The notes beneath the pieces are model-generated. The model was not told the DNA's origin and did not search any database. It saw only the letters and a list, made by a program, of their open reading frames with translations. The translations under genes and the position numbers were made by a program. 64,000 nucleotides of DNA from JANOBD01 sp031411495 (GTDB lineage: Bacteria > Planctomycetota > Phycisphaerae > Tepidisphaerales > Tepidisphaeraceae): the NCBI GenBank assembly GCA_031411495.1, contig JANOBD010000180.1, positions 1-64,000 of the forward strand, written 5' to 3'. Positions 28,241-36,881 of the stretch are shown here, piece after piece; within the stretch, counting starts at the first letter, position 1; every line of letters starts with the position of its first letter.

Positions 28241-30649
28241 CTAGCGGACCATTCGCCGTCGCGGCAGGGCGAATGTCGCCATCGCGAGTGCGCCCATCGA
28301 AGCCGGTTCGGGTACGAGCGAGAGCGCCACCGCCCAATCGGCCGCGAAACTCGCCTCGAGGCCCGTGGGGAGGTCCGTCAGCGCGACGCCGCCGTAGTTC
28401 TGCGCGAGCGAGAGCAGGTCGTCAAAGTTGACGGTGCCGTTGTAGTCAAAGTCGCCTTGCCACCAGAAGGCGTTCGTCTTCCGGTAATTCTGCGCGAAGA
28501 TGAGCAGGTCATCGAAGTTGACGTTGCCCGTAAGATTGGCATCCCCCTTGAGCGTGAGTTGCACGAGGATCTCGTCACCGTTGAGTGCTTCGCCATTCCA
28601 GGTGGCAGGAAAAGTCGCGAACTTCACGGACGATTCAATGTAGCCGAGCGCATGGCGGGTGTCGGTGATGGCGCTGCTCGTCAGGCCGTGCGTGGTTGCG
28701 GAGCCGAGCAGCACGCCGCGGAGGTTTTTCGCTTCGCTCTCGGAATACGCCTCGTGCTCGATCACCATTTTCGACGTCGCTAAATCAAACAGGCCGGTCG
28801 GCGTGACGGCAACCGTGCGGGTGACGATGTTTCCGCCGGTGCTGTAAAGCTTGCCTTCGACCGAGATGGATTTGAACTGCTGTCTCAGGCCGCCGATGAG
28901 TCGAACCTCGCCCCCCGCGCCGACGCTCAGCGAGCCGATGTTCTGGCTGGCGTGAAAGAAAAGCGTTCCGGCTTCGACAGACGTGGAACCGGTGTAATCG
29001 TTGGCGGTGTAGATGTGCAACTCGCCGGTGCCGCGCTTGGTGAGGCCGGTGAAGCCGGTGACGTGGCCAGTGCCGATGAGGTCGTAGTTAATGCCCTCGC
29101 CGGAATTGTAGTCGTAGTCGTTGTCGAAGGTCACGCCACCGGGGGCGACGACTTCGGTCAGGCGGACGCTGTCATAGAGCGCGTCCGGGCCGAAGGTGAC
29201 GTAGTCGCCGTCGGTGTAGACGTCGAGAATGTTGGGCCCGACCCACGCGACATTTTCAAAGTCCCAGCGGTTGGCGGTGCTGCCGCCGGTGAGGATGTTG
29301 CCGCTCCAGGAGAGTTCGTTTTGAGGCGTGGGCGAGGCGAACTTGACGCCGAGTTTGCCGGCCGGTTCGTCAAAGCTGAGCCAGTCGAAGTTGCCGCGTG
29401 AAATCTGGCTGATGATCGGGAATCCGGAGGCGTCGGTGCCTTCCACGCGGGCGCTGGCGACTAAAAAGTTCATGCCGAAGATGCCGTCGAGCGTATAGAC
29501 GTCGCTGGCGTTGTTCGGGTTGGCGACGGAGATGTCGGTGACGAGCACCGGAGCATCGAGGAAGTTCAGGTTCAGGTCGTTGTTGTTCGCCGCGACACCT
29601 TCTTCGGTCTTCACCAGCAGTGAACTCAGATAGAAACCGGCCACCTTGGTCGAGCCGCCGATGCCGCCGATCGTGAGGCTGAACTGCTCGTCGATCGGCG
29701 CGCCGTTGTACATCAACACCGGGTTGTTCGGATCACCGTTGTTCTGATAAGTCACTCCGAGATTGCTGGCGATGTGTTTCGAGACGATTGATGCGGCGGC
29801 GCCGGTGTCGAGCAGGAAACTTCCCTGCGTCGACGAGCCACCGTAGGCGACGGTGACCTTCGGCGTCGTGTCGGCCGGGGTGAACGGGTTGGGCCCGATG
29901 AACGGGTTGGTGTGGAGTGTCGGCGGCGACGCGCCGGCAGGGGTGGTTTGCGTGAAGCGGTCGAAGCTGACATAGCTGAGTTTGATGTGTCGATCGACCG
30001 TCGGGATGCCCGGATTCGTGTGCTCGGCGGCCGCGTTGTATGGCGTGCCGGGGTTGTAGACGTAGGTGCGCATCGTGTCGAGGAGCGAATTGACCGGGCG
30101 CGGGTCCATTACGACGACTTTGCCCGCCATCGTCGGCATGCCGAAGACGTCGAGATCGCCGATCGTCGGATCCGGATCGACGCCCGCCGGCCCGATCTGG
30201 GTTCGGACGGCGTTGAAATGCTGGTTGTAGACGCCGCCGTAGGTGTTGATGTTGTCGATGTCAGCGTCCGGATGGAAGGGCGCAAGCGAAATCGAAATCG
30301 GGTTCGAGACGTTGAAGTTATCCGAGCCCGCGACGCCGACGTCGGAGTAGAGGACTTCCTGGCCGTTGTAGACGGAGTGCGCAATTCCCAACGCATCGGC
30401 GGTGTTGTTGGAGAGAAGAACACCGGATGCGCCGGTGTCGTAATACGCCTGAATGTTGAAGGAATCGGAGCCGAACAGCGAATCGATCTGCGGCGCGCCG
30501 CCCGGCGCGAGGGAGAGATAGGCGTTGATCCGCGGCTGATCGAGCGCCGCAGACTGCGAGTGGAGGATGTCCGTCCCTAGAGCGCGGCAGGAAACCATCG
30601 CCGCCACCGCCAAACCCAACCGCACCGAGTTCAATCGTCGCTCCGTCAT
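28241..30649 (-). CDS. PEP-CTERM protein with two aspartic-peptidase lobes
   Basis: An 802-aa protein starting at ATG 30649 (MTERRLNS), followed by a signal peptide. It has two DTG catalytic motifs, YYDTGASGV (Asp71) and FLLDTGAAAS (Asp281). Each is followed by the hydrophobic-hydrophobic-Gly element of aspartic peptidases (LDVFGMP and GIFGMNFLV). This implies two active-site half-domains 210 residues apart in one chain, like a bilobed pepsin. Next comes an autotransporter-type strand repeat (LTKRGTGELHIYTANDYTG). Two dockerin-like loops (VNFDDLLIFAQNY, VNFDDLLSLAQNYG) and a PEP-CTERM tail (LVPEPAS, a hydrophobic stretch, RRR) complete it. It is probably exported and processed by an exosortase not present in the window. 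Confidence 0.75.
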   Translation of the reverse strand: MTERRLNSVRLGLAVAAMVSCRALGTDILHSQSAALDQPRINAYLSLAPGGAPQIDSLFGSDSFNIQAYYDTGASGVLLSNNTADALGIAHSVYNGQEVLYSDVGVAGSDNFNVSNPISISLAPFHPDADIDNINTYGGVYNQHFNAVRTQIGPAGVDPDPTIGDLDVFGMPTMAGKVVVMDPRPVNSLLDTMRTYVYNPGTPYNAAAEHTNPGIPTVDRHIKLSYVSFDRFTQTTPAGASPPTLHTNPFIGPNPFTPADTTPKVTVAYGGSSTQGSFLLDTGAAASIVSKHIASNLGVTYQNNGDPNNPVLMYNGAPIDEQFSLTIGGIGGSTKVAGFYLSSLLVKTEEGVAANNNDLNLNFLDAPVLVTDISVANPNNASDVYTLDGIFGMNFLVASARVEGTDASGFPIISQISRGNFDWLSFDEPAGKLGVKFASPTPQNELSWSGNILTGGSTANRWDFENVAWVGPNILDVYTDGDYVTFGPDALYDSVRLTEVVAPGGVTFDNDYDYNSGEGINYDLIGTGHVTGFTGLTKRGTGELHIYTANDYTGSTSVEAGTLFFHASQNIGSLSVGAGGEVRLIGGLRQQFKSISVEGKLYSTGGNIVTRTVAVTPTGLFDLATSKMVIEHEAYSESEAKNLRGVLLGSATTHGLTSSAITDTRHALGYIESSVKFATFPATWNGEALNGDEILVQLTLKGDANLTGNVNFDDLLIFAQNYRKTNAFWWQGDFDYNGTVNFDDLLSLAQNYGGVALTDLPTGLEASFAADWAVALSLVPEPASMGALAMATFALPRRRMVR

Positions 30650-30805
30650 ATTGGCAATTGTACGGCATGTCCGGGCGTTCGGATCGCCAAAATCGACACA
30701 GGAACGGTTGAGCAACCGGCAGGCTTGCGCTATATTACGTTTCTCGGGCGATTTAACCGGCCCGACCGGTGCCGCGGGTCCAAGATCATCGGAATCCGGT
30801 TCGAA

Positions 30806-30878
30806 GCGCCTTTAGCTCAGTTGGTAGAGCATCGGACTTTTAATCCGTTGGTCGTGGGTTCGATTCCCACAGGGCGCA
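30806..30878 (+). tRNA. tRNA-Lys (anticodon UUU)
   Basis: A canonical cloverleaf: acceptor GCGCCTT/AGGGCGC with one T-G wobble, D arm TAGCTCAGTTGGTAGAGC, anticodon loop CTTTTAA (UUU), and T arm GTGGG-TTCGATT-CCCAC. The discriminator is A; CCA is not encoded. Its 3' end is duplicated at 36612-36647. Confidence 0.96.
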
Positions 30879-30885
30879 GTTCAAA
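30850..30885 (+). repeat. Direct repeat, tRNA-Lys 3' end (putative attL)
   Basis: This 36-nt stretch, covering the tRNA-Lys T arm, acceptor and 8 bases beyond, recurs at 36612-36647 with two mismatches in the same orientation. Confidence 0.6.
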
Positions 30886-31464
30886 AGAGGGTTGGAATCC
30901 TTCAAAAAGCTCCGTTTCTTCGAGCGATTTACACTCTACTTCCACGCGGCTGCTGGCAACCGAATCCGTTTCGGGTTGTTTGGTGTTGCCTTGTTATATC
31001 TTTTCGGTGTCGGAACGGGTGCCGCATCTTGGGCTTGACTTCGCCGTCCGCGTACCCGGATTCTCCCAGCGAATGTCCCGCCCGCCGGTGCTTTCGACTT
31101 CTGTCCGCACAGGCGATGATCGAATCGACTTTGCTGGTCGGGTGACTTGCGTCGGTGCTCTGCCCGACATGGGGCGGGTCAAGGCAGTCTCAGCGGACGT
31201 TTCGCGGGGAGGACTACGAAGCGCTTCCGCCCGAATTGAGGCGGCCACTCCGGCGCTGCATCAGCCGTCGCCGGCGAACAGCGTAACGACCCCTTCATCA
31301 TGAAGCGGGATCATGGGGTTGCTCATGTTGATTGAGCCGTTGGCGAATGATCGGACCTTGACGCGGTCAATGTGTTTCCCGCATTGGCCGGCGACGCGCT
31401 TTACCTCAGAAAGGGCGTCGGCTTTTTGCTGAACGTCGATCCCCGCCAGGTCGATAGGGTTTAT
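30879..31464. other. Gap between tRNA-Lys and the pseudopilin operon
   Basis: No intact gene is seen. A short minus-strand frame around 31270-31372 reads PLHDEGVVTLFAGDG, faintly like the H-x-DG end of planctomycete prepilins, and may be a relic. The region would be the leftmost part of the proposed integrated segment. Confidence 0.4.
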
Positions 31465-31965
31465 ATGACGCGCAAGTCGTTTCTGCCCAAGAGGTGCAAA
31501 CCGCCTGTCCGCGGCGGCAGCGCCTTCAAAGGTTTCAGCCTCATCGAACTGGTGATGGTGGTGGCGATCATCGGAATCACTTCCGGGATGGTCATACCGC
31601 GATTCGCCAACTCGACCTCGCTGGCAAGAGTCAACGCGGCGACGAACCGCATCATCCGAGATGCGGCCCTGGCCCGCCAGCGGGCGATGTCAACCAGCCA
31701 ACCGCGCTCTATGGTTTTCGCAGCCGTCGGCTACTCGATTTCCGGACTCACCAGCCTGAACAATCGTTCACCCGACTATGCAGTTGATCTGGCAGTCGAG
31801 CCGTATAAAGCGAACGCTCTGACCGCGAATCTCGGCGGCGACGCCCAGGTCACTTTCAACATCTACGGCGTCCCGGACTCCGGCGGCACAATCTCCGTGA
31901 CTGTCGGAGGCAACACCCGAGTACTTACCCTCGATGCCAACACAGGACTCGTTACAGCACCATGA
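31465..31965 (+). CDS. GspH-like pseudopilin
   Basis: A 166-aa protein starting at ATG 31465. It has a basic leader ending in the prepilin peptidase site G/FSLIELVMVVAIIG, with Glu at mature position 5, then a hydrophobic helix and a C-terminal beta domain. Size and SLARVNAATNRIIRDAALARQRAMSTSQ suggest the GspH/FimT type. It is the first of four overlapping genes and overlaps the next by 4 bases. Pseudopilins build the piston of type II secretion or related pilus systems; no ATPase, secretin or platform gene is in the window. Confidence 0.82.
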   Translation: MTRKSFLPKRCKPPVRGGSAFKGFSLIELVMVVAIIGITSGMVIPRFANSTSLARVNAATNRIIRDAALARQRAMSTSQPRSMVFAAVGYSISGLTSLNNRSPDYAVDLAVEPYKANALTANLGGDAQVTFNIYGVPDSGGTISVTVGGNTRVLTLDANTGLVTAP

Positions 31966-33116
31966 TGCGACCGCTTTCGAACCCTCGGCGAAGGAGAAGT
32001 GGCCGCAGCGTCCGGCCGGCGTTCACGCTGGTCGAGTTGACCCTGGCCATGGTGATCGCGGCGATCCTCTTCCTCAGCCTTGGCGGGGCGGTCGTGATCG
32101 TCACCAAAGCACTCCCATCCACCTCCGACCCGCTCAGCAAGTCGATAGAGACCTGCGCCGTTGCGGATTCAATCGCTGAGGAACTTCGAACCGCTTCTTC
32201 CGTTGAAGAGCGAACGTCCACCCGCCTCCGCTTCACCACGCCGGATCGGACCGGCGATGGCGTTGCGGAATCGATCATTTACGAATGGTCGGGGGTTTCG
32301 GGAGCCCCCCTTTACCGCACCTTGAACGGGGGCACGCCCGTCGCGGTCGCGACGGACGTCAGATCCTTCGGCCTCACCTATAACCTCAAGACCGTTTCCA
32401 CGACCGCGAAGGTCACGACGACTGCCACCAGCCCGGAAAGCCTCTTCGCGTTCTACGACGGTTGGCCTGGTGTCAGTGCCACCTCGACCTCTGTAAGCCT
32501 GACCCCCGCATCCTGGGGCGCCGAGTTCTTCACCATTGATCAGACTTCGATCCCGAACAACGCCAAGAACGTGCGGGTGACGAGGCTCCAGTTGAATCTG
32601 CAAAAGACCGCGGCTACAGGGGCCGTCACCGTGGGAATCTACAGGGCCGTTGGCGGGGGAAACCCCAATCCTGCACCCAACCCGATAGGGACAGAAGCGA
32701 CCGTGCCGGTGTCGAGCCTTCCGGCGACATTCGGCTGGGTCAACGTGGTTATGCCCTCGGACAACCTCGTCGCGCAGCTCAACAAGGACTTCGTGATCGT
32801 GGTCAAAGGTACCGTGAGCAACACGGCAGCCTGGCGCATGTACTCCGCCGCCGCAGCGCCCAAGGACGCGACCCCCACCGGCATGTGGACCAGCAACAGC
32901 GGCGGCCAATGGCAACCAAATAATTCTTCCCAGTACAAGAACGACAACCTCTTTTACGCCTATGGAACCTACGATGTGGAAAGCACATCGAATGTCACCA
33001 CCCTGACCTATTTCCTTCGCTCAGTCGGCATGACGCTGCAAGCGGGCGCATCGGCCACCGGCCGCGCTGCGACCACTGTCAATCTGCTGGGCAACCCACA
33101 GGTGACCGGACCATGA
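31962..33116 (+). CDS. Pseudopilin with large C-terminal domain
   Basis: A 384-aa protein with the prepilin site PAFTLVELTLAMVIAAILFL near residue 24. The body is much larger than a normal GspJ. Residues ~150-330 form a beta-rich insert (NVRVTRLQLNLQKT, VTVGIYRAVGGG, DFVIVVKGTVSNTAAWRMYSAA) that looks like a choice-of-anchor or carbohydrate-binding type jelly roll. The C-terminus returns to pilin-like sequence (NVTTLTYFLRSVGMTLQ). Four-base overlaps on both sides indicate translational coupling. The insert may present a binding module at the pseudopilus tip. Confidence 0.72.
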   Translation: MMRPLSNPRRRRSGRSVRPAFTLVELTLAMVIAAILFLSLGGAVVIVTKALPSTSDPLSKSIETCAVADSIAEELRTASSVEERTSTRLRFTTPDRTGDGVAESIIYEWSGVSGAPLYRTLNGGTPVAVATDVRSFGLTYNLKTVSTTAKVTTTATSPESLFAFYDGWPGVSATSTSVSLTPASWGAEFFTIDQTSIPNNAKNVRVTRLQLNLQKTAATGAVTVGIYRAVGGGNPNPAPNPIGTEATVPVSSLPATFGWVNVVMPSDNLVAQLNKDFVIVVKGTVSNTAAWRMYSAAAAPKDATPTGMWTSNSGGQWQPNNSSQYKNDNLFYAYGTYDVESTSNVTTLTYFLRSVGMTLQAGASATGRAATTVNLLGNPQVTGP

Positions 33117-33646
33117 GCCAGCGAACCGGCCCAAATCGGCGATCCCGCCACACGCGATCGCGCGGCCTGGCGCTCGTGGAGAGCGTCATGGGAATCGTTC
33201 TGGTCAGCCTGGTGCTGGTTTGCGCACTCAAGGGCGCCGGGATGATCACGGTGAGCAGGCGGGTGACCCTCGAACGCGTCCAGGGCCGGCAGCTTGCCGA
33301 GTCGTTGATGGCGGAGATCGTCGTGTTGCCGTACACCGATCCAGACACGGCGTCGCTGCTCATCGGGCTCGATACAGGAGAAACCTCCGGCAGCCGATCC
33401 TCGTTCGATGATGTCGATGACTTCAACGGATACTCCCAAGCCCCGGTTCAGGATCGCAACAACGTCGCACTGATGAACGACGGCCGGTGGGAGTGGAAGG
33501 TCGTGGTCGATTCGGTGAATCCGGCCGCGCCCAACGGGTCCGCTGTTGTGACCGCGGCGAACGGGCTCAAGCGGGTGACGGTGACGGTCAGCCTCGCGGG
33601 CAAGACCGTCTACACGCTTCGCGGACTGCGGGGGGCGGTGGACTGA
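33113..33646 (+). CDS. GspI-like pseudopilin
   Basis: A 177-aa protein with a basic leader and the processing region RGLALVESVMGIVLVSLVLV. The residue before cleavage would be Gly, and Glu follows at about position 5. A soluble domain of ~140 residues follows. The form fits GspI/PilV-type minor pilins. Overlaps 4 bases with the preceding gene and one base with the following gene. Confidence 0.72.
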   Translation: MSQRTGPNRRSRHTRSRGLALVESVMGIVLVSLVLVCALKGAGMITVSRRVTLERVQGRQLAESLMAEIVVLPYTDPDTASLLIGLDTGETSGSRSSFDDVDDFNGYSQAPVQDRNNVALMNDGRWEWKVVVDSVNPAAPNGSAVVTAANGLKRVTVTVSLAGKTVYTLRGLRGAVD

Positions 33647-34983
33647 TGAGACAATCCGCGAACATCATCCGTTTCCGCAGGCGGGGCAGTGTGTACGTCG
33701 CGGTATTGGGCGTGTCGGTGCTGGTCATGGTCATCGCCTTCGGCGGGATGCTGGCGGCGCAGGTTGCGTCAAGGCAATTCGCCGAGGCCAACACCATGGC
33801 CGAGGCTCAGGCCGGCAGCCAGGCGGCGCTGGAACTCGGCCGGCTGGCGATCCAGAACGATCCGTCCTGGCGGACCAATCTGACCAACAACACCTGGTCA
33901 GCGGCGACGGTTTTCGGGCGGGGCACGATCCGGTGGAAAGTGGTGGACGAGAAAGACGCGAACCTGTCCAACGACGACCTCGACGCGGTGCGGCTGTACG
34001 GAGAGACCAGGCTGGGAAACAGCGTGCGGGTGAGCAGTGTCATCCTGAGCGCGCAAGCCATGCCGTACGATGTCCTCAAAAGCACGCTTTACTCCGCGGC
34101 GTCGATCAGCGTTCCATCCGCCACGTACAATGGAGGCCCGGTGGTGCTAACGACCTCGGGAGGGCCGCTCTCGACGGCCGGGCCGCTGACGAACAGCGGG
34201 ACCATCACCGGCGATATCGAGGCGCTGAGCTATGCGGGCGCTGGCACCGTATCCGGCACGAAGACCACCTTGATCAGTCCCAAGTCGATGCCGCCGGCGA
34301 GCGTGTTCAACGACTATCTGGCGTCGCCGAACCCGCCAAAAACAATTCCCTGGAACAACACCTACTTCCCGTCGGGCGTGTCGAGCTTCAATGTCATCAC
34401 TCCTACCCTCGCAACGCCTAATGCGATCTCGTACCAGTCGGACGGGCTCTACTACATCCAAGTACCGGCCAGTACGACGCTGAAGATCGACATGTGCCGC
34501 CTGAACTGCACGCTGCTGATCGATGCCGGCGTCGGATCGACGATCCACTTCGGCGCACAGATTCTCTGGACGCCGGCGCGCCCGGACTACCCTCTGGCGA
34601 TCATCCGCGGCGCGACAAATGTCGAATTGGATGCCAGGGGCGTTGGCGGATTGTCCGAATCATCCACCGCGAAGAATTTCAATCCGACAGGCTTCCCGTT
34701 TAACGGTGTCAGCAACACCACCAACACGGACACGTACGACGCTTATCTGAATGGCGTGGTGCATGTCATCGGAACCGCCTGCACGACCAAAATCTTTCCA
34801 CAGTTGAGCACGAACGGCTGCATCATTTGTGAGGGGCCAGTGACCTATCCCGGCGGTGGCAGCGCTGCTCCATCAGCGGTGCTGAGAGTAGACCCTGTAA
34901 TCGCAGCAGCCCCGCCTAAGGGATATTACACGGTGAAGATGAGTCCATCGCCCGGTTCGTCGAGGCGTGAATTGGCGGAATGA
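33646..34983 (+). CDS. PilX/GspK-like membrane-anchored pilus-associated protein
   Basis: A 445-aa protein starting at ATG 33646, which overlaps the previous stop (TGATG). The N-terminus RFRRRGSVYVAVLGVSVLVMVIAFGGMLAA is a PilX/GspK-like leader and helix that lacks the classical Glu5. GspK also lacks Glu5, which caps the pseudopilus. The remainder is repetitive beta structure (GGPVVLTTSGGPLSTAGPL, VSSFNVITPTLATPN). It closes the four-gene operon. No partner secretion genes are nearby. Confidence 0.62.
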   Translation: MRQSANIIRFRRRGSVYVAVLGVSVLVMVIAFGGMLAAQVASRQFAEANTMAEAQAGSQAALELGRLAIQNDPSWRTNLTNNTWSAATVFGRGTIRWKVVDEKDANLSNDDLDAVRLYGETRLGNSVRVSSVILSAQAMPYDVLKSTLYSAASISVPSATYNGGPVVLTTSGGPLSTAGPLTNSGTITGDIEALSYAGAGTVSGTKTTLISPKSMPPASVFNDYLASPNPPKTIPWNNTYFPSGVSSFNVITPTLATPNAISYQSDGLYYIQVPASTTLKIDMCRLNCTLLIDAGVGSTIHFGAQILWTPARPDYPLAIIRGATNVELDARGVGGLSESSTAKNFNPTGFPFNGVSNTTNTDTYDAYLNGVVHVIGTACTTKIFPQLSTNGCIICEGPVTYPGGGSAAPSAVLRVDPVIAAAPPKGYYTVKMSPSPGSSRRELAE

Positions 34984-35029
34984 GAAACCGTGAACTGCAA
35001 GGAATCGAATCCGCGGCCGTCGGCGGCGT

Positions 35030-35184
35030 GATCCAAAACGAAGGAAGAGCGGGCCGCGGCCGGCGGTGGGGCGCGATCGGTTCTCGATGCGTTTCACGCC
35101 GGCGGCGATGAGCTCGGCGAAGACGGGAAAAGTGTGAGAGGCATGGGAACGGTGTGTGACGGGTGATAGTCGACGCATGATCAC
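35030..35184 (-). pseudogene. ASCH-domain gene remnant
   Basis: The minus strand reads FPVFAELIAAGVKRIENRS then PTAGRGPLFL, which matches the start of an ASCH domain (typically WAELI-x-G-x-K-x-x-ENRSWPT-x-x-RGPL). The usual W, YRG and downstream residues are lost and the frame degenerates, so this is a relic inside the proposed integrated segment. Confidence 0.5.
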
Positions 35185-35205
35185 AGCTTGATTGGTCGGG
35201 GGTGA

Positions 35206-35559
35206 GCCTTCGCACGCGCGGGGGCTCGAAGCGATCGGCGCGCATCACCGGCGCTCATCGGCAGGGAAACGCCACCGGCCGGCGGATCGCCCTGGAGCGG
35301 CGTGTGTCTGTTCCGATATCGCTTCAACCTGACCGAGGTCCCGGATGCGGACCTGAAGGCGAAGTTCGCGATCGACAACACGGCCGACACGATCAACATC
35401 AACGGCACGGTCATCGCCACCAGCGCGGGCGCCTTCTCCAGCCGGACGGCGGTGGTCATCCCCGCGGCGGACCTGGTCGTTGGAGTCAATACGCTTCTGA
35501 TCGAAGCCAGCGACGACGGCGCGGTGGCGGGGTTGCTTTGGGAATGGGATGAATCGTGA
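35206..35559 (+). pseudogene. Fragment of a beta-sandwich (choice-of-anchor) protein
   Basis: An open frame without a good start reads ETPPAGGSPWSGVCLFRYRF, followed by FAIDNTADTININGTVI and VGVNTLLIEASDDGAVAGLLW. This is the pattern of galactose-binding-like domains in secreted planctomycete proteins (FRY-x-F-x-L ... DN-x-AD-x-x-x-NG-x ... G-x-N-x-L). The upstream part and the C-terminal anchor are missing, so it is probably a gene remnant. Confidence 0.5.
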
Positions 35560-35627
35560 TGACACGCGTCGGCAAGTTCGAGTTTGGTTTTTTCCAGCGC
35601 GATTCTCCGCAGATCAGACGCCGCCAT

Positions 35628-36419
35628 TCACTTTGCCTTCACCGGTAGCTGCACTTCGTAGTAAGCCTTCTCCCGAGCCATCATCGGTGAGTTGTATCCC
35701 ATGACCCGCAGATCGCTGGCCGCTTCGTAGTTGGGGTGGGCGGCAAGCCAGCCATCAATCAGCGCTCTCGCCTGAGACATGGATTGTTCGGTCCACGCTC
35801 CACGCCCGCCGACGCTGACGGCCTCCATCGGCTCGACGTCAACCACCGTCACCTTGTTGTCTGGTCCCAGCGTTCCCAAGTCGGTGTTCTCATACAAAAA
35901 CGCCATCTGCGTCATGTCGTCGATCCCAGTTCCGCCCATGCTCATCTCGACCGGCGCGGTCATCGCAATTTCGTTGCGTTTGATGTGCAGGAACAGCGTG
36001 AAGAACTCGCCTCCCGCAGGGATGTCGCCCTTCTTCACATACGCCATGCGGTACTTCGGATACCGCTGTAGCTTGACCTCGCTGACAGGCGTGAATGCGG
36101 GCCAGCCCCGCGGGGTCGACGCTTCCATGGTGGGCGTGAACGAGATGTCGCGACCAATCTCCGTCGCGGCGGCGCGATCGATCCCGTCGCTGAGCAGGCG
36201 ATCGAGTTTTTGCCGCGCGGTCGAGTCCGGCGGGAGCGCGTCACGGGCAGCCGTGACCGCCGCGCGGAGCTGGTCGTCACTCGAAGTGCTTTCGGCCGCG
36301 ATCGCGACGAGGTCGCGACCGACTGCGGAGTAGTCACTCAGCGGCCGGGTCGCCGGCGGTTCGGCGATCGCGACGGACCCGGCCAATCCGAGAATGCCCA
36401 GCATTGCGAGAATGTTCAT
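35628..36419 (-). CDS. SOUL family heme-binding-like protein, exported
   Basis: A 263-aa protein. ATG 36419 is preceded by GAGGAAAG, and residues 1-19 form a signal peptide (ILAMLGILGLAGSVAIAE). After a helical linker, residues ~105-263 are a SOUL domain: VSEVKLQRYPKYRMAYVKK, EFFTLFLHIKRNEIAMTAPVE (the hallmark I-x-MT-x-PV), and the closing AYYEVQLPVK. SOUL proteins bind heme or tetrapyrroles in some members; function in bacteria is not established. A periplasmic location is inferred. Confidence 0.8.
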   Translation of the reverse strand: MNILAMLGILGLAGSVAIAEPPATRPLSDYSAVGRDLVAIAAESTSSDDQLRAAVTAARDALPPDSTARQKLDRLLSDGIDRAAATEIGRDISFTPTMEASTPRGWPAFTPVSEVKLQRYPKYRMAYVKKGDIPAGGEFFTLFLHIKRNEIAMTAPVEMSMGGTGIDDMTQMAFLYENTDLGTLGPDNKVTVVDVEPMEAVSVGGRGAWTEQSMSQARALIDGWLAAHPNYEAASDLRVMGYNSPMMAREKAYYEVQLPVKAK

Positions 36420-36611
36420 AGCGTCTTTCCTCATGGACGGGATGATAACGCGCAGCCTGTGCACGGCTCAATTCTCGCAACGGCTTGTGGTGTTTCGTCG
36501 AATTGTGTTGCTGAATTATCGAGCCGCGGCAACCCACGAGCCTCTTTTCTGTCAGGATCCAGCCAAAATCCGCGTTTTTGGCAGCCCGTTCCGACACTTG
36601 TTTATTTCGTG

Positions 36612-36647
36612 GGTCCTGGGTTCGATTCTCACAGGGCGCAGTTCAAA
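36612..36647 (+). repeat. Decayed duplicate of tRNA-Lys 3' end (putative attR)
   Basis: Matches 30850-30885 at 34 of 36 positions. The two changes alter both sides of the T stem (CTGGG facing CTCAC), so it is not a working tRNA. The copy extends 8 bases past the tRNA, as attachment-site duplications do. Confidence 0.6.
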
Positions 36648-36845
36648 CCGTTTCCGGTTGACACGTCGTGCCATCGTCTAGTGATGAGACGTGGCAGGTG
36701 GTGGCGTGCGATCACCGAATGTCTTGAAGACACGGGCCGCGTGCGAACTGGTCTACGAAAGATCGGAAGTCGCGTGAGGGTGACACAGGACTCTCGTCCA
36801 ATTTTCGGCGGAGCCAGTCCCGGTTGAGCCACAGGGCAAATGAGT

Positions 36846-36874
36846 TTGACAATTAATGGCGTCATCGCCATAAA
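36846..36874 (+). promoter_or_regulatory. Promoter with TGGC-N6-GCCA operator (site 1)
   Basis: -35 TTGACA (36846-36851), 17-nt spacer, -10 CATAAA (36869-36874). TGGC-GTCATC-GCCA (36857-36870) begins 5 nt after the -35 and would block polymerase. The predicted start falls at about 36881, next to ATG 36882, so the mRNA would be leaderless. Confidence 0.7.
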
Positions 36875-36881
36875 TCAACGC

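Larger units (their letters stand above)
36420..36881. other. Gap containing a decayed tRNA-Lys 3' end
   Basis: This stretch holds the tRNA-Lys-like repeat (36612-36647), a hairpin at 36669-36696 (TGCCA-T-CGTCT with AGACG-TGGCA) and the isomerase promoter (36846-36874). No gene is recognised. Confidence 0.5.

Noticed and set aside
31270..31372. Possible H-X9-DG prepilin C-terminus on the minus strand
   Set aside because: The spacing between His and DG is ten residues rather than nine and no pilin N-terminus is nearby; too weak to call a gene.
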